From NCBI GenBank assembly GCA_035764005.1, contig DASTZZ010000019.1, forward strand, positions 1-64,000: a stretch of DNA of 64,000 bases, given 5' to 3'. Positions within the stretch are counted from its first letter, which is position 1; the number at the start of each line of letters is the position of its first letter. The translations under genes were made by a program, and so were the position numbers. The notes beneath the pieces are model-generated. The model was not told the DNA's origin. It searched no databases and saw only the letters and a program-made list of their open reading frames with translations. Of this stretch, positions 26,806-35,451 are shown one piece after another. The DNA is from Terriglobales bacterium. Its GTDB lineage: Bacteria; Acidobacteriota; Terriglobia; Terriglobales; Acidobacteriaceae.

Positions 26806-27602
26806 TGGCAGATCGTTCCCATAATGGAATCCAGCTTTCGCTGGCCGGCAAAGTTGCGCTCATCACCGGAGGCTCGCGGGGCATTGGCGCCGCTGCGGTG
26901 AAAATGTTTTGCGCTGCCGGCGCGAAGGTCCTCTTCAATTATCGGAAGGCGAAGGATGCTGCCGAGCAGATTGTCTCCGAGTGCGGAGCGCAGGTCTGTG
27001 TTGCCGTGCAGCAGGAGTTGTCATCGGCGGAACAAGCGAAGCAGTTAGTCGAATTCGCGGTCAAGAAATTCGGAAGAATCGATTGTTTGGTTGCGAATCA
27101 CGGCATCTGGCCGGTGAGCGATTTGCCCATCGATCAGATGGGTGACGACCACTGGCAGCGCACGATTGCCATCAATCTCGACAGCGTCTTCGGCCTCATC
27201 AAGTACAGCGTGGCGCAGATGAAGCGCCAGGGCCGGAGTGGCGGAGTTGCTGGACGAATCGTCATCGTCAGCTCAACCGCCGGTCAGCGAGGAGAAGCCT
27301 TCCATTGCGATTACGCCGCCAGCAAAGGTGCGGTGATCAGCATGGTGCGCGGTCTCAGCACCGAACTGGCGCGCGATGGAATTTATGTCAATTGCGTGGC
27401 GCCAGGCTGGGTGCAGACTGACATGTCGGAGCCAGCGCTGCAAGATCCAAAGACTCGCGATCGTGTCTTCGCAGCCATTCCTCTGGGACGCGTCGGCAAA
27501 CCGGAGGAGATCGCAGCGCCCATTCTTTTCTTATGTACCGAACATGCTGGGTTTATGACTGGAAGTGTTGTGAGCGTGAACGGCGGCGCGGTGCTGGCGT
27601 AG
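26805..27602 (+). CDS. short-chain dehydrogenase/reductase
   Basis: 265 residues with the classical SDR layout: TGGSRGIGAAAV cofactor loop at about 20-31, the NHG motif, catalytic Ser in VIVSSTAG, and the Y-x3-K pair in CDYAASKGAVI. After it, CVAPGWVQTDM and the C-terminal GSVVSVNGGAVLA match FabG-like 3-oxoacyl reductases, but the family is too broad to name the substrate. Arg in FNYRKAKD after strand two suggests NADPH. Coupled to ridA. Confidence 0.9.
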   Translation: MADRSHNGIQLSLAGKVALITGGSRGIGAAAVKMFCAAGAKVLFNYRKAKDAAEQIVSECGAQVCVAVQQELSSAEQAKQLVEFAVKKFGRIDCLVANHGIWPVSDLPIDQMGDDHWQRTIAINLDSVFGLIKYSVAQMKRQGRSGGVAGRIVIVSSTAGQRGEAFHCDYAASKGAVISMVRGLSTELARDGIYVNCVAPGWVQTDMSEPALQDPKTRDRVFAAIPLGRVGKPEEIAAPILFLCTEHAGFMTGSVVSVNGGAVLA

Positions 27603-27611
27603 GTTCTTCTG

Positions 27612-27745
27612 TTGTCATTCCGAAGGCCAGTGTTTCGGCCTGAGGAATCCATACAAACTGCTACACCTGAAGTTCATGGGAGATCGTAGGGATTCCTCAC
27701 TCCTGCTCACGCAAACTGCGCGTGAGCCTCCGTTCGGAATGACAA
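27612..27745. repeat. 134-base palindromic element, TTGTCATTCCGAA ends
   Basis: Perfect 13-base terminal inverted repeats (27612-27624, 27733-27745). Just inside is GAGGAATCC at 27642-27650 matched by GGATTCCTC at 27690-27698, and small hairpins lie in both flanks. Non-coding. It sits between the convergent SDR and metallo-hydrolase genes and shares end sequence and layout with 52620-52754. Confidence 0.85.
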
Positions 27746-27753
27746 GCGAAGTG

Positions 27754-28692
27754 CTAAGCGGCGTCTTCGAGTCTGTGTTCTTCTGAGCGGCTTGGCCAAG
27801 TCTTGCGCAGAATCACTCCAGCGGCAACTCCAACGCCTGCACCCGCGGCAATCCAGGCTCCAATTTTGACTGGATCAGCAGCCGGCGGCGGCAGGTACAC
27901 GATTCCGCTTTCGTTGGTTCGCGCAGCTTCGCGCACGTAGCGTCCATCTTCCGGAATTGGGAAGTTGTTGGCGAGGGCGCGCAATTGCGTGGTCGCTGCG
28001 GCGCCGCGCATTGGAATGCCATGGCCGGCGGCGAGAACCTTAGGACGCAACTCGGCAAGCGTTCTCACGGAGCGCTCCGCAGCCTGCCAATCACAGGTGT
28101 AATACGGCGGCGGAATCGAGACGCTCTGCCGCTGCTGGAGCGTATCCACCATCGAGTTCTGATTGACGGTGCAGAAAGCATCGCCGGCGATAAGTACGGA
28201 ATCCTCGCTACGGAAGTACGAGACATGTCCAGGCGAGTGCCCGGGGGTTTCGATGATTTCCCATTCTGGCAACGCAGGCACACGTCCGGCGCTGAACTCG
28301 CGCAGATTCGGGCCGACATCTATCTTCTTATTCGGCAGAAAGCGAATCACCTGCGACATGAATCCGCCGACGGTCGGATCCGGCGGCGGATATTTGCTGG
28401 TTCCATTCAGGAACGGGGTCTCGAGACGATGAGCGTAAATGGCCACGTCCCAGTGCTCGGCGAGTTCGCGCGCAGAGCCGGCATGATCGAAGTGTCCGTG
28501 GGTAAGAAAGATCGCCGCGGGAGGCATGTCACTCCCGATGTGGTCTTCCACAGCTTGCAGGATGTTCTTCGCGTTGCCCTCCGTTCCGGCGTCGATTAAG
28601 ACCCATCGCTCACGCTTGCCGAGGATGTAGCAGTTGGCAATACCCGTCGGGACTCGCACCACTTTCGCGGCAATTAGTTCGGAGTTGCTCAT
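27754..28692 (-). CDS. metallo-beta-lactamase-fold hydrolase with C-terminal membrane anchor
   Basis: 312 residues. Metal ligands are visible: THGHFDHAG (HxHxDH), ETPGHSPGHVSY, the bridging Asp in IAGDAFC and His in AAGHGIP. This is the glyoxalase-II/RNase-Z superfamily fold; the substrate is not predictable. Residues about 275-298 are a hydrophobic segment (WIAAGAGVGVAAGVI) followed by positively charged residues, which suggests C-terminal anchoring. AGGTG lies upstream of the ATG at 28692. Divergent from the zinc-ribbon gene at 28790. Confidence 0.85.
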   Translation of the reverse strand: MSNSELIAAKVVRVPTGIANCYILGKRERWVLIDAGTEGNAKNILQAVEDHIGSDMPPAAIFLTHGHFDHAGSARELAEHWDVAIYAHRLETPFLNGTSKYPPPDPTVGGFMSQVIRFLPNKKIDVGPNLREFSAGRVPALPEWEIIETPGHSPGHVSYFRSEDSVLIAGDAFCTVNQNSMVDTLQQRQSVSIPPPYYTCDWQAAERSVRTLAELRPKVLAAGHGIPMRGAAATTQLRALANNFPIPEDGRYVREAARTNESGIVYLPPPAADPVKIGAWIAAGAGVGVAAGVILRKTWPSRSEEHRLEDAA

Positions 28693-28789
28693 GATTCACC
28701 TGAAAGCCGTGAGATGCGAGGCATTTGACTGGCGTTGCGGATGAACTGTTCACGCCTTTTATCTACGTGCACTGAATAGGAGGCGCAAC

Positions 28790-29050
28790 TTGTCCCATCT
28801 ACTCGGGCGAGCAGACGACTACTCTCGAACTGAACGGTTCTTGAGGCGCCCCATGGAACCCCTTCCACTCCGCGGTAAGTGTCCCATCTGCGGACAAGGC
28901 CCACTCCGTCCTCTTCCTATGGACTACCGCGTTCAGGTGACAAAACGGGATAACCCGCAGCAGGTGGGCGGACTAATCGTGTATCAGTGCGTGAAGGAAG
29001 GTCATGTCTTCTTTGTGATGGCGAAGGACGCAGAAGAAAACGTGGCGTGA
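28790..29050 (+). CDS. small zinc-ribbon protein
   Basis: 86 residues starting at TTG 28790. AGGAGG at 28778-28783 is six bases upstream, which supports TTG over the ATG at 28853. A metal-binding CPICG at about 31-35 pairs with C-V-K-E-G-H near residue 70; the rest is polar. Such proteins bind zinc in one ribbon, and I do not recognise a specific family. It precedes the LolC/E-type permease by 48 bases on the same strand. Confidence 0.65.
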   Translation: MSHLLGRADDYSRTERFLRRPMEPLPLRGKCPICGQGPLRPLPMDYRVQVTKRDNPQQVGGLIVYQCVKEGHVFFVMAKDAEENVA

Positions 29051-29098
29051 GACTCGCCAGCTTACTCACAAGCAGGTTTTTAGTATTCTGCTCTGCGA

Positions 29099-30370
29099 GT
29101 GACTTTCGAGCTCTTCATCGCGGCGCGATATCTGCGGGCAAAACGCCGCCAGGCCGTTATTGGCGTCGTCACTGTCATTTCGATCATCGGCGTTGCTGCC
29201 GGTGTCGCGTCGTTGATCATTGCTCTCGCCATCAACACCGGCTTCCGCCAGGATCTTCAGGATCGTCTGCTTGGCTCCACTGCGCACATTGGATTGGAAC
29301 GTGCTCAGGCCGATGGCATCCGCAACTGGCGTCCGCTGCTGGAAAAAGTTCGGCATCAGCCGCATGTTGTTGCCGCCGCGCCTGCGCTCTATGAGCAGGT
29401 CTTGGTTTCCCGCGGGGCTCGCGCCAGCGGATTGCTTCTTAAAGGCATTGTCCCTCGTTATGAGGTCCAGGTAAGTGACTTGCTGAAAGCCGTGAGTGTG
29501 GGTTCAGCTGACCCATTGAAAGCTAGTGAATCGTTCGTGAACGGATCGGGCTCGCCGACCGAGGCGACAGCATCGACGTATCCACCCATTGTTCTCGGTT
29601 CAGATGTCGCCGACAACATTGGAGCTACCGTGGGATCTGTAGTTCTGGTGACGAGCCCACAAAATAATCTGACTCCTTTCGGAATGGTTCCCGGCTTTCG
29701 ACGCTTCAGAGTGGCAGGACTTTTCAAGTCGGGTTTTTACGACTATGACAGCTCCTGGGGACTTATCGCGCTCGAAGATGCGCAAGTCTTGTTTGGGCTC
29801 GGCGATGTAATTTCGGTAATTGAGGTCAAGGTAGACGACATCTACAAAGCTCCCCAGATCGGCACTGAGATCGAGAATGTCGCGGGGCCGGGATTCATGA
29901 CTACGAACTGGGAAGAGCAGAACCGCTCCCTATTTCGAGCTCTGAAAACGGAAGGTGTCGTGACCTTTATCACTATCAGCCTGATCGTCTTCGTCGCCGC
30001 GCTGAACATCCTTATCTCACTAACCATGATGGTCATGGAAAAGACCAAAGACATCGCGGTGTTGATGTCGATGGGAACGCGCAAATCCCAAATCCGGCGA
30101 ATCTTCACCTATCAAGGTCTGCTGATCGGAATCGTGGGAACAGCTATCGGCTTAGTGGTCGGATACGTGCTCTCGTATTTGGGCGGACACTATCACTGGA
30201 TTCACCTCTCCGCTGAGGTCTATTCCATTGATTATGTGCCATTCGCTCCTAAGGCCGTGCATGGCGTAATCGTGGCAGGAACCGCCATCGCCGTTTCTTT
30301 GCTGGCAACGGTGTATCCGTCCTGGTCAGCAGCTAGGATTCTGCCTGCAGAGGCTTTGAGATATGAGTGA
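29099..30370 (+). CDS. LolC/LolE-family ABC permease
   Basis: 423 residues, GTG start at 29099. Four membrane helices in the MacB/FtsX topology: one near residue 22-45, then a large periplasmic domain (about 50-270) and three at the C-terminus. The N-terminal FELFIAARYLRAKRR and TGFRQDLQDRLLG match the LolCE lipoprotein-release family, which extracts lipoproteins from the inner membrane. A single permease would form a homodimer. The ATPase partner is encoded after a 324-base repeat-containing gap. Confidence 0.9.
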   Translation: MTFELFIAARYLRAKRRQAVIGVVTVISIIGVAAGVASLIIALAINTGFRQDLQDRLLGSTAHIGLERAQADGIRNWRPLLEKVRHQPHVVAAAPALYEQVLVSRGARASGLLLKGIVPRYEVQVSDLLKAVSVGSADPLKASESFVNGSGSPTEATASTYPPIVLGSDVADNIGATVGSVVLVTSPQNNLTPFGMVPGFRRFRVAGLFKSGFYDYDSSWGLIALEDAQVLFGLGDVISVIEVKVDDIYKAPQIGTEIENVAGPGFMTTNWEEQNRSLFRALKTEGVVTFITISLIVFVAALNILISLTMMVMEKTKDIAVLMSMGTRKSQIRRIFTYQGLLIGIVGTAIGLVVGYVLSYLGGHYHWIHLSAEVYSIDYVPFAPKAVHGVIVAGTAIAVSLLATVYPSWSAARILPAEALRYE

Positions 30371-30378
30371 GGCGGTAA

Positions 30379-30521
30379 TAAGCAATAGGCAATTGGCAAT
30401 AGGCCAACGTTGGGAGGACCTGCGTGTCTCGTCGATTTTCATGGGGCGATCGCGAAACGGAAATAGGACGATCCATCATGCTCAGGTTTTGCCTATTGCC
30501 TATTGCCTATTGCCTATTGCC
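30379..30521. repeat. palindrome built from 7-base units (GCCTATT type)
   Basis: Left arm 30379-30404 is GCAATAG, GCAATTG, GCAATAG; right arm 30491-30521 is four perfect GCCTATT units followed by GCCCG. Inverted orientation, 86-base spacer. It sits between the LolC/E-type gene and its ATPase gene. The same unit recurs near 49221, 49516 and 54384. Confidence 0.9.
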
Positions 30522-30694
30522 CGCTCCCGCACTGCAATTCCTTGCACAGTAACGCATCTGTACACTTCGGTAACCACACTGCCTCTTGTCGAAAGTGGTC
30601 TAATTATTGTAGGCAGAGCCATTGGCCGATGGGCTGAAACAGTGGCGAACCGCGGTTTTGGCTTGGCTGCGCATTGCTCCTTTCACGAGGGCAT

Positions 30695-31408
30695 GTGCAT
30701 CCAATAATCCAAGCTGAAGTTGTGCTTCAGGTCGAGAACCTGAAGAAGGAATACCGGACCGGCGAGAGCCCTCTGGTGGTCTTTGAAAATTTGTCCTTCC
30801 AGGTGAGGAAGGGAGAGATGTTGGCGATTGTCGGCGAGTCCGGCACTGGGAAGAGTTCGCTGCTGCATGTGCTGGGAACTCTTGATAGGGCTTCCGATGG
30901 TGACATATACTGCGCGCAACTCTCGTTGAAATCGTTATCCGACGAAGCGGCGGCGGACTTCCGCAACCGCAAAATCGGATTTGTTTGGCAGTTCCATTAT
31001 CTTTTGCCGGAGTTCGACGCGCTGGAGAATGTTGCGATGCCGCTGTTAGCGCGCGGGGAAAATCCCAAGCAAGCTCAGGCACGGGCGGCCAACTGGCTGC
31101 GGGAAGTGGGACTGGCTGACCGGATGCATCATCGCGCAGGCGAGCTCTCCGGCGGAGAGCAGCAGCGAGTCGCGTTGGCGCGGGCCTTGGTCACAGAACC
31201 AAAGCTCCTTCTCGCCGACGAGCCCACAGGCGATCTCGATACCGCCACGGCAGAGCGCATTTTCGATCTCATTGCGCAATTGCATAGTCAACATCAACTC
31301 ACCTCGATTATTGTTACTCACAACCTGGACTTCGCCCGACGCTGCGGACGAATTTTGCGTCTCCAGCGAGGCAGACTGGAGGAAGTCGCACCGGGCAAGG
31401 TGATGTGA
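30695..31408 (+). CDS. lolD: LolD-type ABC ATPase
   Basis: 237 residues from GTG 30695 (GAGGG a few bases before); a GTG at 30722 is also possible. A single nucleotide-binding domain: Walker [11 protein letters not shown]-loop in [16 protein letters not shown], signature [15 protein letters not shown], Walker [13 protein letters not shown] and H-loop VTHNLDFA. The LLPEF.A.ENV stretch is typical of LolD. It provides energy for the LolC/E-type permease upstream. The gap between the two genes is occupied by a heptamer palindrome, so co-transcription is likely but not proven. Confidence 0.9.
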   Translation: MHPIIQAEVVLQVENLKKEYRTGESPLVVFENLSFQVRKGEMLAIVGESGTGKSSLLHVLGTLDRASDGDIYCAQLSLKSLSDEAAADFRNRKIGFVWQFHYLLPEFDALENVAMPLLARGENPKQAQARAANWLREVGLADRMHHRAGELSGGEQQRVALARALVTEPKLLLADEPTGDLDTATAERIFDLIAQLHSQHQLTSIIVTHNLDFARRCGRILRLQRGRLEEVAPGKVM

Positions 31409-31639
31409 GCTGAGGAAGCACAAAGATTCGGAAGCTCAAAATCGAGTACGAAGGACAGATGAACGAAAGAGAGCTGAGGTAATCGAAAACGATACTCTCA
31501 GAGATGTGTTAAATAGGAGTAAATAGAGGTAAGTTCTTCCCGAAGAGCAGGCCAGCGGGTCGGCACAGCGGTAGAAGACGCAACCAGGGCCGTTCAGCAA
31601 TGGGGGCGGCAGTAACAGGGGACGTTCACAAGGGGGAAC

Positions 31640-34087
31640 ATGTTTGAACGCTACACAGAAAAGGCGCGGCGAGTAATCTTTTTTGCTCGTTACGAAGCCA
31701 GCCAGTTCGGCTCGCCTTACATCGAGACCGAACACCTTTTGCTGGGCTTGCTGCGCGAAGACAAAGCATTGACGAATCGGTTCTTGCGTTCGCATGCCTC
31801 GGTGGAGTCAATCCGCAAACAAATCGAAGGCCACACCACGATTCGGGAAAAAGTCTCGACCTCGGTGGACCTGCCGCTAAGTAACGAGTGCAAGCGCGTG
31901 CTCGCCTATGCCGCCGAAGAAGCCGAGCGGCTTTCACACAAACACATTGGAACGGAACATCTACTCCTCGGTCTGCTGCGCGAAGAAAAGTGCTTCGCCG
32001 CCGAGATTCTCCATGAACGTGGACTGCGCCTGAGCGCGATCCGCGAAGAACTCGCTCGCACCACACAGGAAAAAGCGCAGCCGCAGCGTTCGCGCGAATC
32101 TTCTTTACTCAGCGAATTCTCCCGCGACCTCACCCAGGCCGCCATGGACAACCAGCTCGATCCGCTGGTCGGACGTGAAGGTGAAGTCGAGCGTGTCATC
32201 CAGATTCTCTGCCGTCGCACAAAGAACAATCCTGTTCTGATCGGTGAGCCTGGAGTTGGAAAGACTGCAATCGTCGAAGGTCTTGCACAGCGCATCGCGG
32301 ATGGCGATGTGCCTTCGTTCCTCGCTGAGAAACGCATTTTGGCGCTCGATCTCTCGCTGATCGTCGCCGGCACAAAATATCGCGGACAGTTTGAAGAGCG
32401 TCTAAAGACCATCATGAAAGAGCTGATGGAGAATCAGCAATCGATCATCTTCATCGATGAGCTGCACACGTTAGTTGGAGCAGGTTCAGCGGAAGGTTCG
32501 CTCGATGCCGCCAACATTCTCAAGCCGGCTCTCTCACGCGGCGAGATTCAGTGCATCGGCGCGACGACTCCTGGCGAGTATCGCAAGTCGATCGAAAAAG
32601 ATCGTTCGCTCGAGCGCCGCTTCCAGTCCGTAAAAGTTCCACCGCCGAACGAGAGCGATGCGGTAAAAATCATCAACGGCATCAAGGATCGCTACGAGAA
32701 GTTCCACGCGGTCACTTACACGGAAGAAGCCATCGAGTTCTCGGTATCGCATTCCAACCGTTACATTCCAGACCGCTTCCTGCCGGACAAGGCTATTGAC
32801 CTAATCGACGAAGCCGGCGCGCGCGTAAAGCTGCGCCAGACTTCGCTGCCTGACGAGATCACCGATGTGCAGAAGCGAATCAAGTTCATCGTGCATCGCA
32901 TGGAGAACGCCATCGCGAGCCACGAGTTCGAGAAGGCGCGCTTCTACTCCGACGAAGAACGCAAAGAGCGCGAGAACCTGCGCGGTCTCCGCGAGAAATA
33001 TCATCTCGACGAGTCGTCGACCGGTGTAGTCACGCGCGAAGACATCGAAGACGTAGTCTCTCGCTGGACCGGAGTACCGATCACTTCGATCAAAGAGGAA
33101 GAGACGCAGAAGCTGTTGCGCATCGAAGAAGAGCTGCATCGCCGCGTGATCTCGCAGGAGAAAGCTATCTCCGCGCTTGCACGCGCGATCCGCCGTTCGC
33201 GTGCCGGACTCAAGAGCCCGCACCGCCCCATTGGTTCGTTCCTGTTCCTCGGACCGACAGGCGTCGGAAAAACCGAAGTGGCCCGCACACTGGCTCAGTT
33301 CCTTTTCGGAAGCGAGAAGTCGCTGATCCGCTTTGACATGTCGGAGTTCATGGAGAAGCACTCGGTTTCGAAGCTGATCGGATCGCCCCCGGGATACGTT
33401 GGCTACGAAGAGGGCGGACAGCTCACTGAACGTGTGAAGCGCGCTCCGTACTCGGTGGTACTGCTCGACGAAATCGAGAAGGCGCATCCGGATGTCTTCA
33501 ATATCCTGCTGCAGGTCTTCGAAGACGGACAGCTCACCGACGGCCTCGGCAACACGGTCGATTTTAAGAACACGATCATCGTGATGACGTCGAATATAGG
33601 GGCTCGTCATTTGATGAAGCGCACGGGCCTTGGCTTCCAGTCCGAGAAAGAAGACGTGGTCTCCACGAAGGTCGAGGACTTGGTAAAGAACGAAGTCAAG
33701 CGCACGTTCAACCCAGAGTTCCTGAACCGTATCGACGAGATCATTCTCTTCAACGCCCTGACGGATGCCGATCTGATCCAGATCGTCGAACTGATGGTTC
33801 AGCAGCTCAACGCGAACCTCGCGCAGAAGGCGATCACGATCTCGGTCACTGACGAAGCCAAGAAGTGGGTGCTCGACAAGACGCTAGGCGATCGCAGCTA
33901 CGGCGCACGTCCGCTGCGCCGCGCACTGCAGCGCTACATCGAAGACCCGCTGTCAGAAGCAATGATCCAGGGCACAATCACCACGCGCCCGGCATTCATC
34001 GAAGTCTTCCTTGAAGGCGACAAACTCTTCTATCGCCCAGTCGGCGAAGAGAAGCAGGAAGGCGTGCTGCTGTATAGCAACGGATAA
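31640..34087 (+). CDS. clpC: ATP-dependent Clp protease ATPase subunit ClpC
   Basis: 815 residues. Two Clp-N repeats occupy residues 1-145, followed by AAA+ domain one with Walker A GEPGVGKT near 210, a middle coiled region with a UVR-type segment ([13 protein letters not shown]), AAA+ domain two with GPTGVGKT near 540, and the C-terminal D2 small domain. The GGGGGA ribosome site precedes the ATG. ClpC unfolds substrates for ClpP, which is not in this window. A short I/LGF-like loop near [11 protein letters not shown] (about residue 665) fits ClpP docking. Confidence 0.96.
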   Translation: MFERYTEKARRVIFFARYEASQFGSPYIETEHLLLGLLREDKALTNRFLRSHASVESIRKQIEGHTTIREKVSTSVDLPLSNECKRVLAYAAEEAERLSHKHIGTEHLLLGLLREEKCFAAEILHERGLRLSAIREELARTTQEKAQPQRSRESSLLSEFSRDLTQAAMDNQLDPLVGREGEVERVIQILCRRTKNNPVLIGEPGVGKTAIVEGLAQRIADGDVPSFLAEKRILALDLSLIVAGTKYRGQFEERLKTIMKELMENQQSIIFIDELHTLVGAGSAEGSLDAANILKPALSRGEIQCIGATTPGEYRKSIEKDRSLERRFQSVKVPPPNESDAVKIINGIKDRYEKFHAVTYTEEAIEFSVSHSNRYIPDRFLPDKAIDLIDEAGARVKLRQTSLPDEITDVQKRIKFIVHRMENAIASHEFEKARFYSDEERKERENLRGLREKYHLDESSTGVVTREDIEDVVSRWTGVPITSIKEEETQKLLRIEEELHRRVISQEKAISALARAIRRSRAGLKSPHRPIGSFLFLGPTGVGKTEVARTLAQFLFGSEKSLIRFDMSEFMEKHSVSKLIGSPPGYVGYEEGGQLTERVKRAPYSVVLLDEIEKAHPDVFNILLQVFEDGQLTDGLGNTVDFKNTIIVMTSNIGARHLMKRTGLGFQSEKEDVVSTKVEDLVKNEVKRTFNPEFLNRIDEIILFNALTDADLIQIVELMVQQLNANLAQKAITISVTDEAKKWVLDKTLGDRSYGARPLRRALQRYIEDPLSEAMIQGTITTRPAFIEVFLEGDKLFYRPVGEEKQEGVLLYSNG

Positions 34088-34103
34088 ACGGTACCATTCA
34101 GCA

Positions 34104-34129
34104 AAATGGCCGCCGAAAGGCGGCCATTT
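34104..34129 (+). terminator. hairpin after clpC
   Basis: AAATGGCCGCC pairs perfectly with GGCGGCCATTT around a GAAA loop, 17 bases after the clpC stop. The A-rich left and T-rich right edges make it a bidirectional terminator shape. Confidence 0.8.
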
Positions 34130-34171
34130 GCATTTCCATGTGGACCGTGTGCATATTGGGAACGAAGGCAT

Positions 34172-34396
34172 ATGTCGGTTCCAAATCCACTAGTAACTCG
34201 GTGCAAAGACGTGATGAGCGGAGCGGTCGTGTTCGCGGGTACGCGAGTTCCCGTTCAGACGCTGATCGACTACATAGAAGAAGGCGACACCCTTGTTAGT
34301 TTTCTTGAGGATTTTCCGACCGTAACGCGCCACCACGCTTTGGCGGTCTTGGAAGCAGCAAAGGAACTCTTTTTCAGCCATGCGCATTCTTTTTGA
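34172..34396 (+). CDS. DUF433-family antitoxin
   Basis: 74 residues from the ATG at 34172 (GAAGG just upstream). The motif VMSGAVVFAGTRVPVQTLIDYIEEGDTL is the DUF433 core, a helix-turn-helix-like fold that commonly pairs with DUF5615 PIN-like toxins. It overlaps the downstream toxin gene by 17 bases, the usual arrangement of such pairs. Confidence 0.9.
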   Translation: MSVPNPLVTRCKDVMSGAVVFAGTRVPVQTLIDYIEEGDTLVSFLEDFPTVTRHHALAVLEAAKELFFSHAHSF

Positions 34397-34718
34397 TGAA
34401 TGCGTTCCACGCCGTTTACGAAAATCGCTTCTTGAACACGACGTACGAACCGTACCACAAATGGGCTGGACATCCCTTCTCAACGGTGCTCTGGTCACCT
34501 CGGCTCAGAACGAGTTTCAGGCGTTCGTTACTAATCGGCATTTACCGAGTCAGCAGAACCTTTCAAAGTTCACGATCTTCGTCGTTGTACTCGTGGCGAA
34601 GAGAAATAAGCTCGAATTCCTTTTGCCGTTGGTTCCAGAATTAAAACGGGCGCTCTCGGAATTCAAGTCGGGAGAAGCTCGTTTTGTTCGGGGACCCCAA
34701 GTCCCACCAGCGGGTTAG
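34380..34718 (+). CDS. DUF5615 PIN-like toxin
   Basis: 112 residues. Starts MRILFDECVPRRLRKSL, with the acidic pair of PIN-like nucleases, and has TVPQMGWTSLLNGALV and the AFVTNRHLPSQQN strand. The Asp expected in the FVTxDxN position reads FVTNRHL, so one acidic residue of the active site is replaced. If the remaining acids suffice it is an RNase toxin; otherwise it may be weak or inactive. Partner: the DUF433 gene. Confidence 0.85.
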   Translation: MRILFDECVPRRLRKSLLEHDVRTVPQMGWTSLLNGALVTSAQNEFQAFVTNRHLPSQQNLSKFTIFVVVLVAKRNKLEFLLPLVPELKRALSEFKSGEARFVRGPQVPPAG

Positions 34719-34856
34719 ATTTGCCGAGATTCCGAAAGAAACTGGCCGTGCCCGATGGCACACGCGATCCGAGCGTTGTTCCCGTGCCGGATCGTCAGGT
34801 AGAGTCTCTGCATCGATCATGGCGCTACGCGGCCGACTTTATGTCACAATGTGTTC

Positions 34857-35168
34857 ATGGCGAACACACGAAGTGCCACCCTCAGTGTGCGACTCAAACC
34901 TGAGATCAAGCGGAAGTTGGCGAAGATGGCGAAGGCATCCGGCAGGAGCGCGAATTTCTTGATTTCCGATGCTGTCGAATCTTATCTGCTCGACCAGGAA
35001 CGTCTCATCAGCGAAGTCCGACAAGGCGAAGCGCAAGTCGTTTCGGGACACTATGTCTCACAAAAGGCAATGAAGGAGTGGCTTCTCTCCTGGGGCACAG
35101 ATCAGGAATTGCCTCCACCGAAGTGTGCCTGCGGCAAAGAGCATAACGACGAGGAACTTTGCCGCTAG
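34857..35168 (+). CDS. ribbon-helix-helix antitoxin (ParD/CopG type)
   Basis: 103 residues from the ATG at 34857. Residues 5-45 form a ribbon-helix-helix DNA-binding fold (SATLSVRLKPEIKRKLAKMA, SANFLISDAV). The C-terminus is unusually long, with a Cys-rich tail (PPKCACGKEHNDEELCR) that may bind a metal. It overlaps the following toxin gene by 10 bases, and the pair begins 138 bases after the first toxin-antitoxin pair. Confidence 0.85.
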   Translation: MANTRSATLSVRLKPEIKRKLAKMAKASGRSANFLISDAVESYLLDQERLISEVRQGEAQVVSGHYVSQKAMKEWLLSWGTDQELPPPKCACGKEHNDEELCR

Positions 35169-35443
35169 AGGTTGTCTGGTCAGCGTTGGCCAGACGAAGA
35201 CTCCAAGAGATTCGGGATTATGTTGCCTTGGACAAGCCTCAAGCTGCCGCCAGACTGGCAACACGCTTAGTGGCGATCACGGAGTTGCTGCCGGCGAATC
35301 CGCATTTGGGAAGGCCTGGCGCGCACTCTGGAGTGCGCGAGCTGGTAGTTCCCGATACGCCATACATTCTGATTTACCGCCTTCAGAAGCGGCGTATTGT
35401 CATCAGCACAATCGTCCATGGAGCTCAACGCCGAAGACGTTGA
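35159..35443 (+). CDS. ParE/RelE-type toxin
   Basis: 94 residues, TTG start with GAGGA upstream. Matches the ParE/RelE fold: VVWSALARRRLQEIRDYVA, ITELLPANPHLGRPG, VRELVVPDTPYILIYRL and IVISTIVHGAQRRR. The Arg, Tyr and basic C-terminal residues used by the family are present, so it looks intact. ParE members target DNA gyrase and RelE members mRNA; the sequence alone does not decide. Confidence 0.88.
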   Translation: MPLEVVWSALARRRLQEIRDYVALDKPQAAARLATRLVAITELLPANPHLGRPGAHSGVRELVVPDTPYILIYRLQKRRIVISTIVHGAQRRRR

Positions 35444-35451
35444 GGCGGAAC

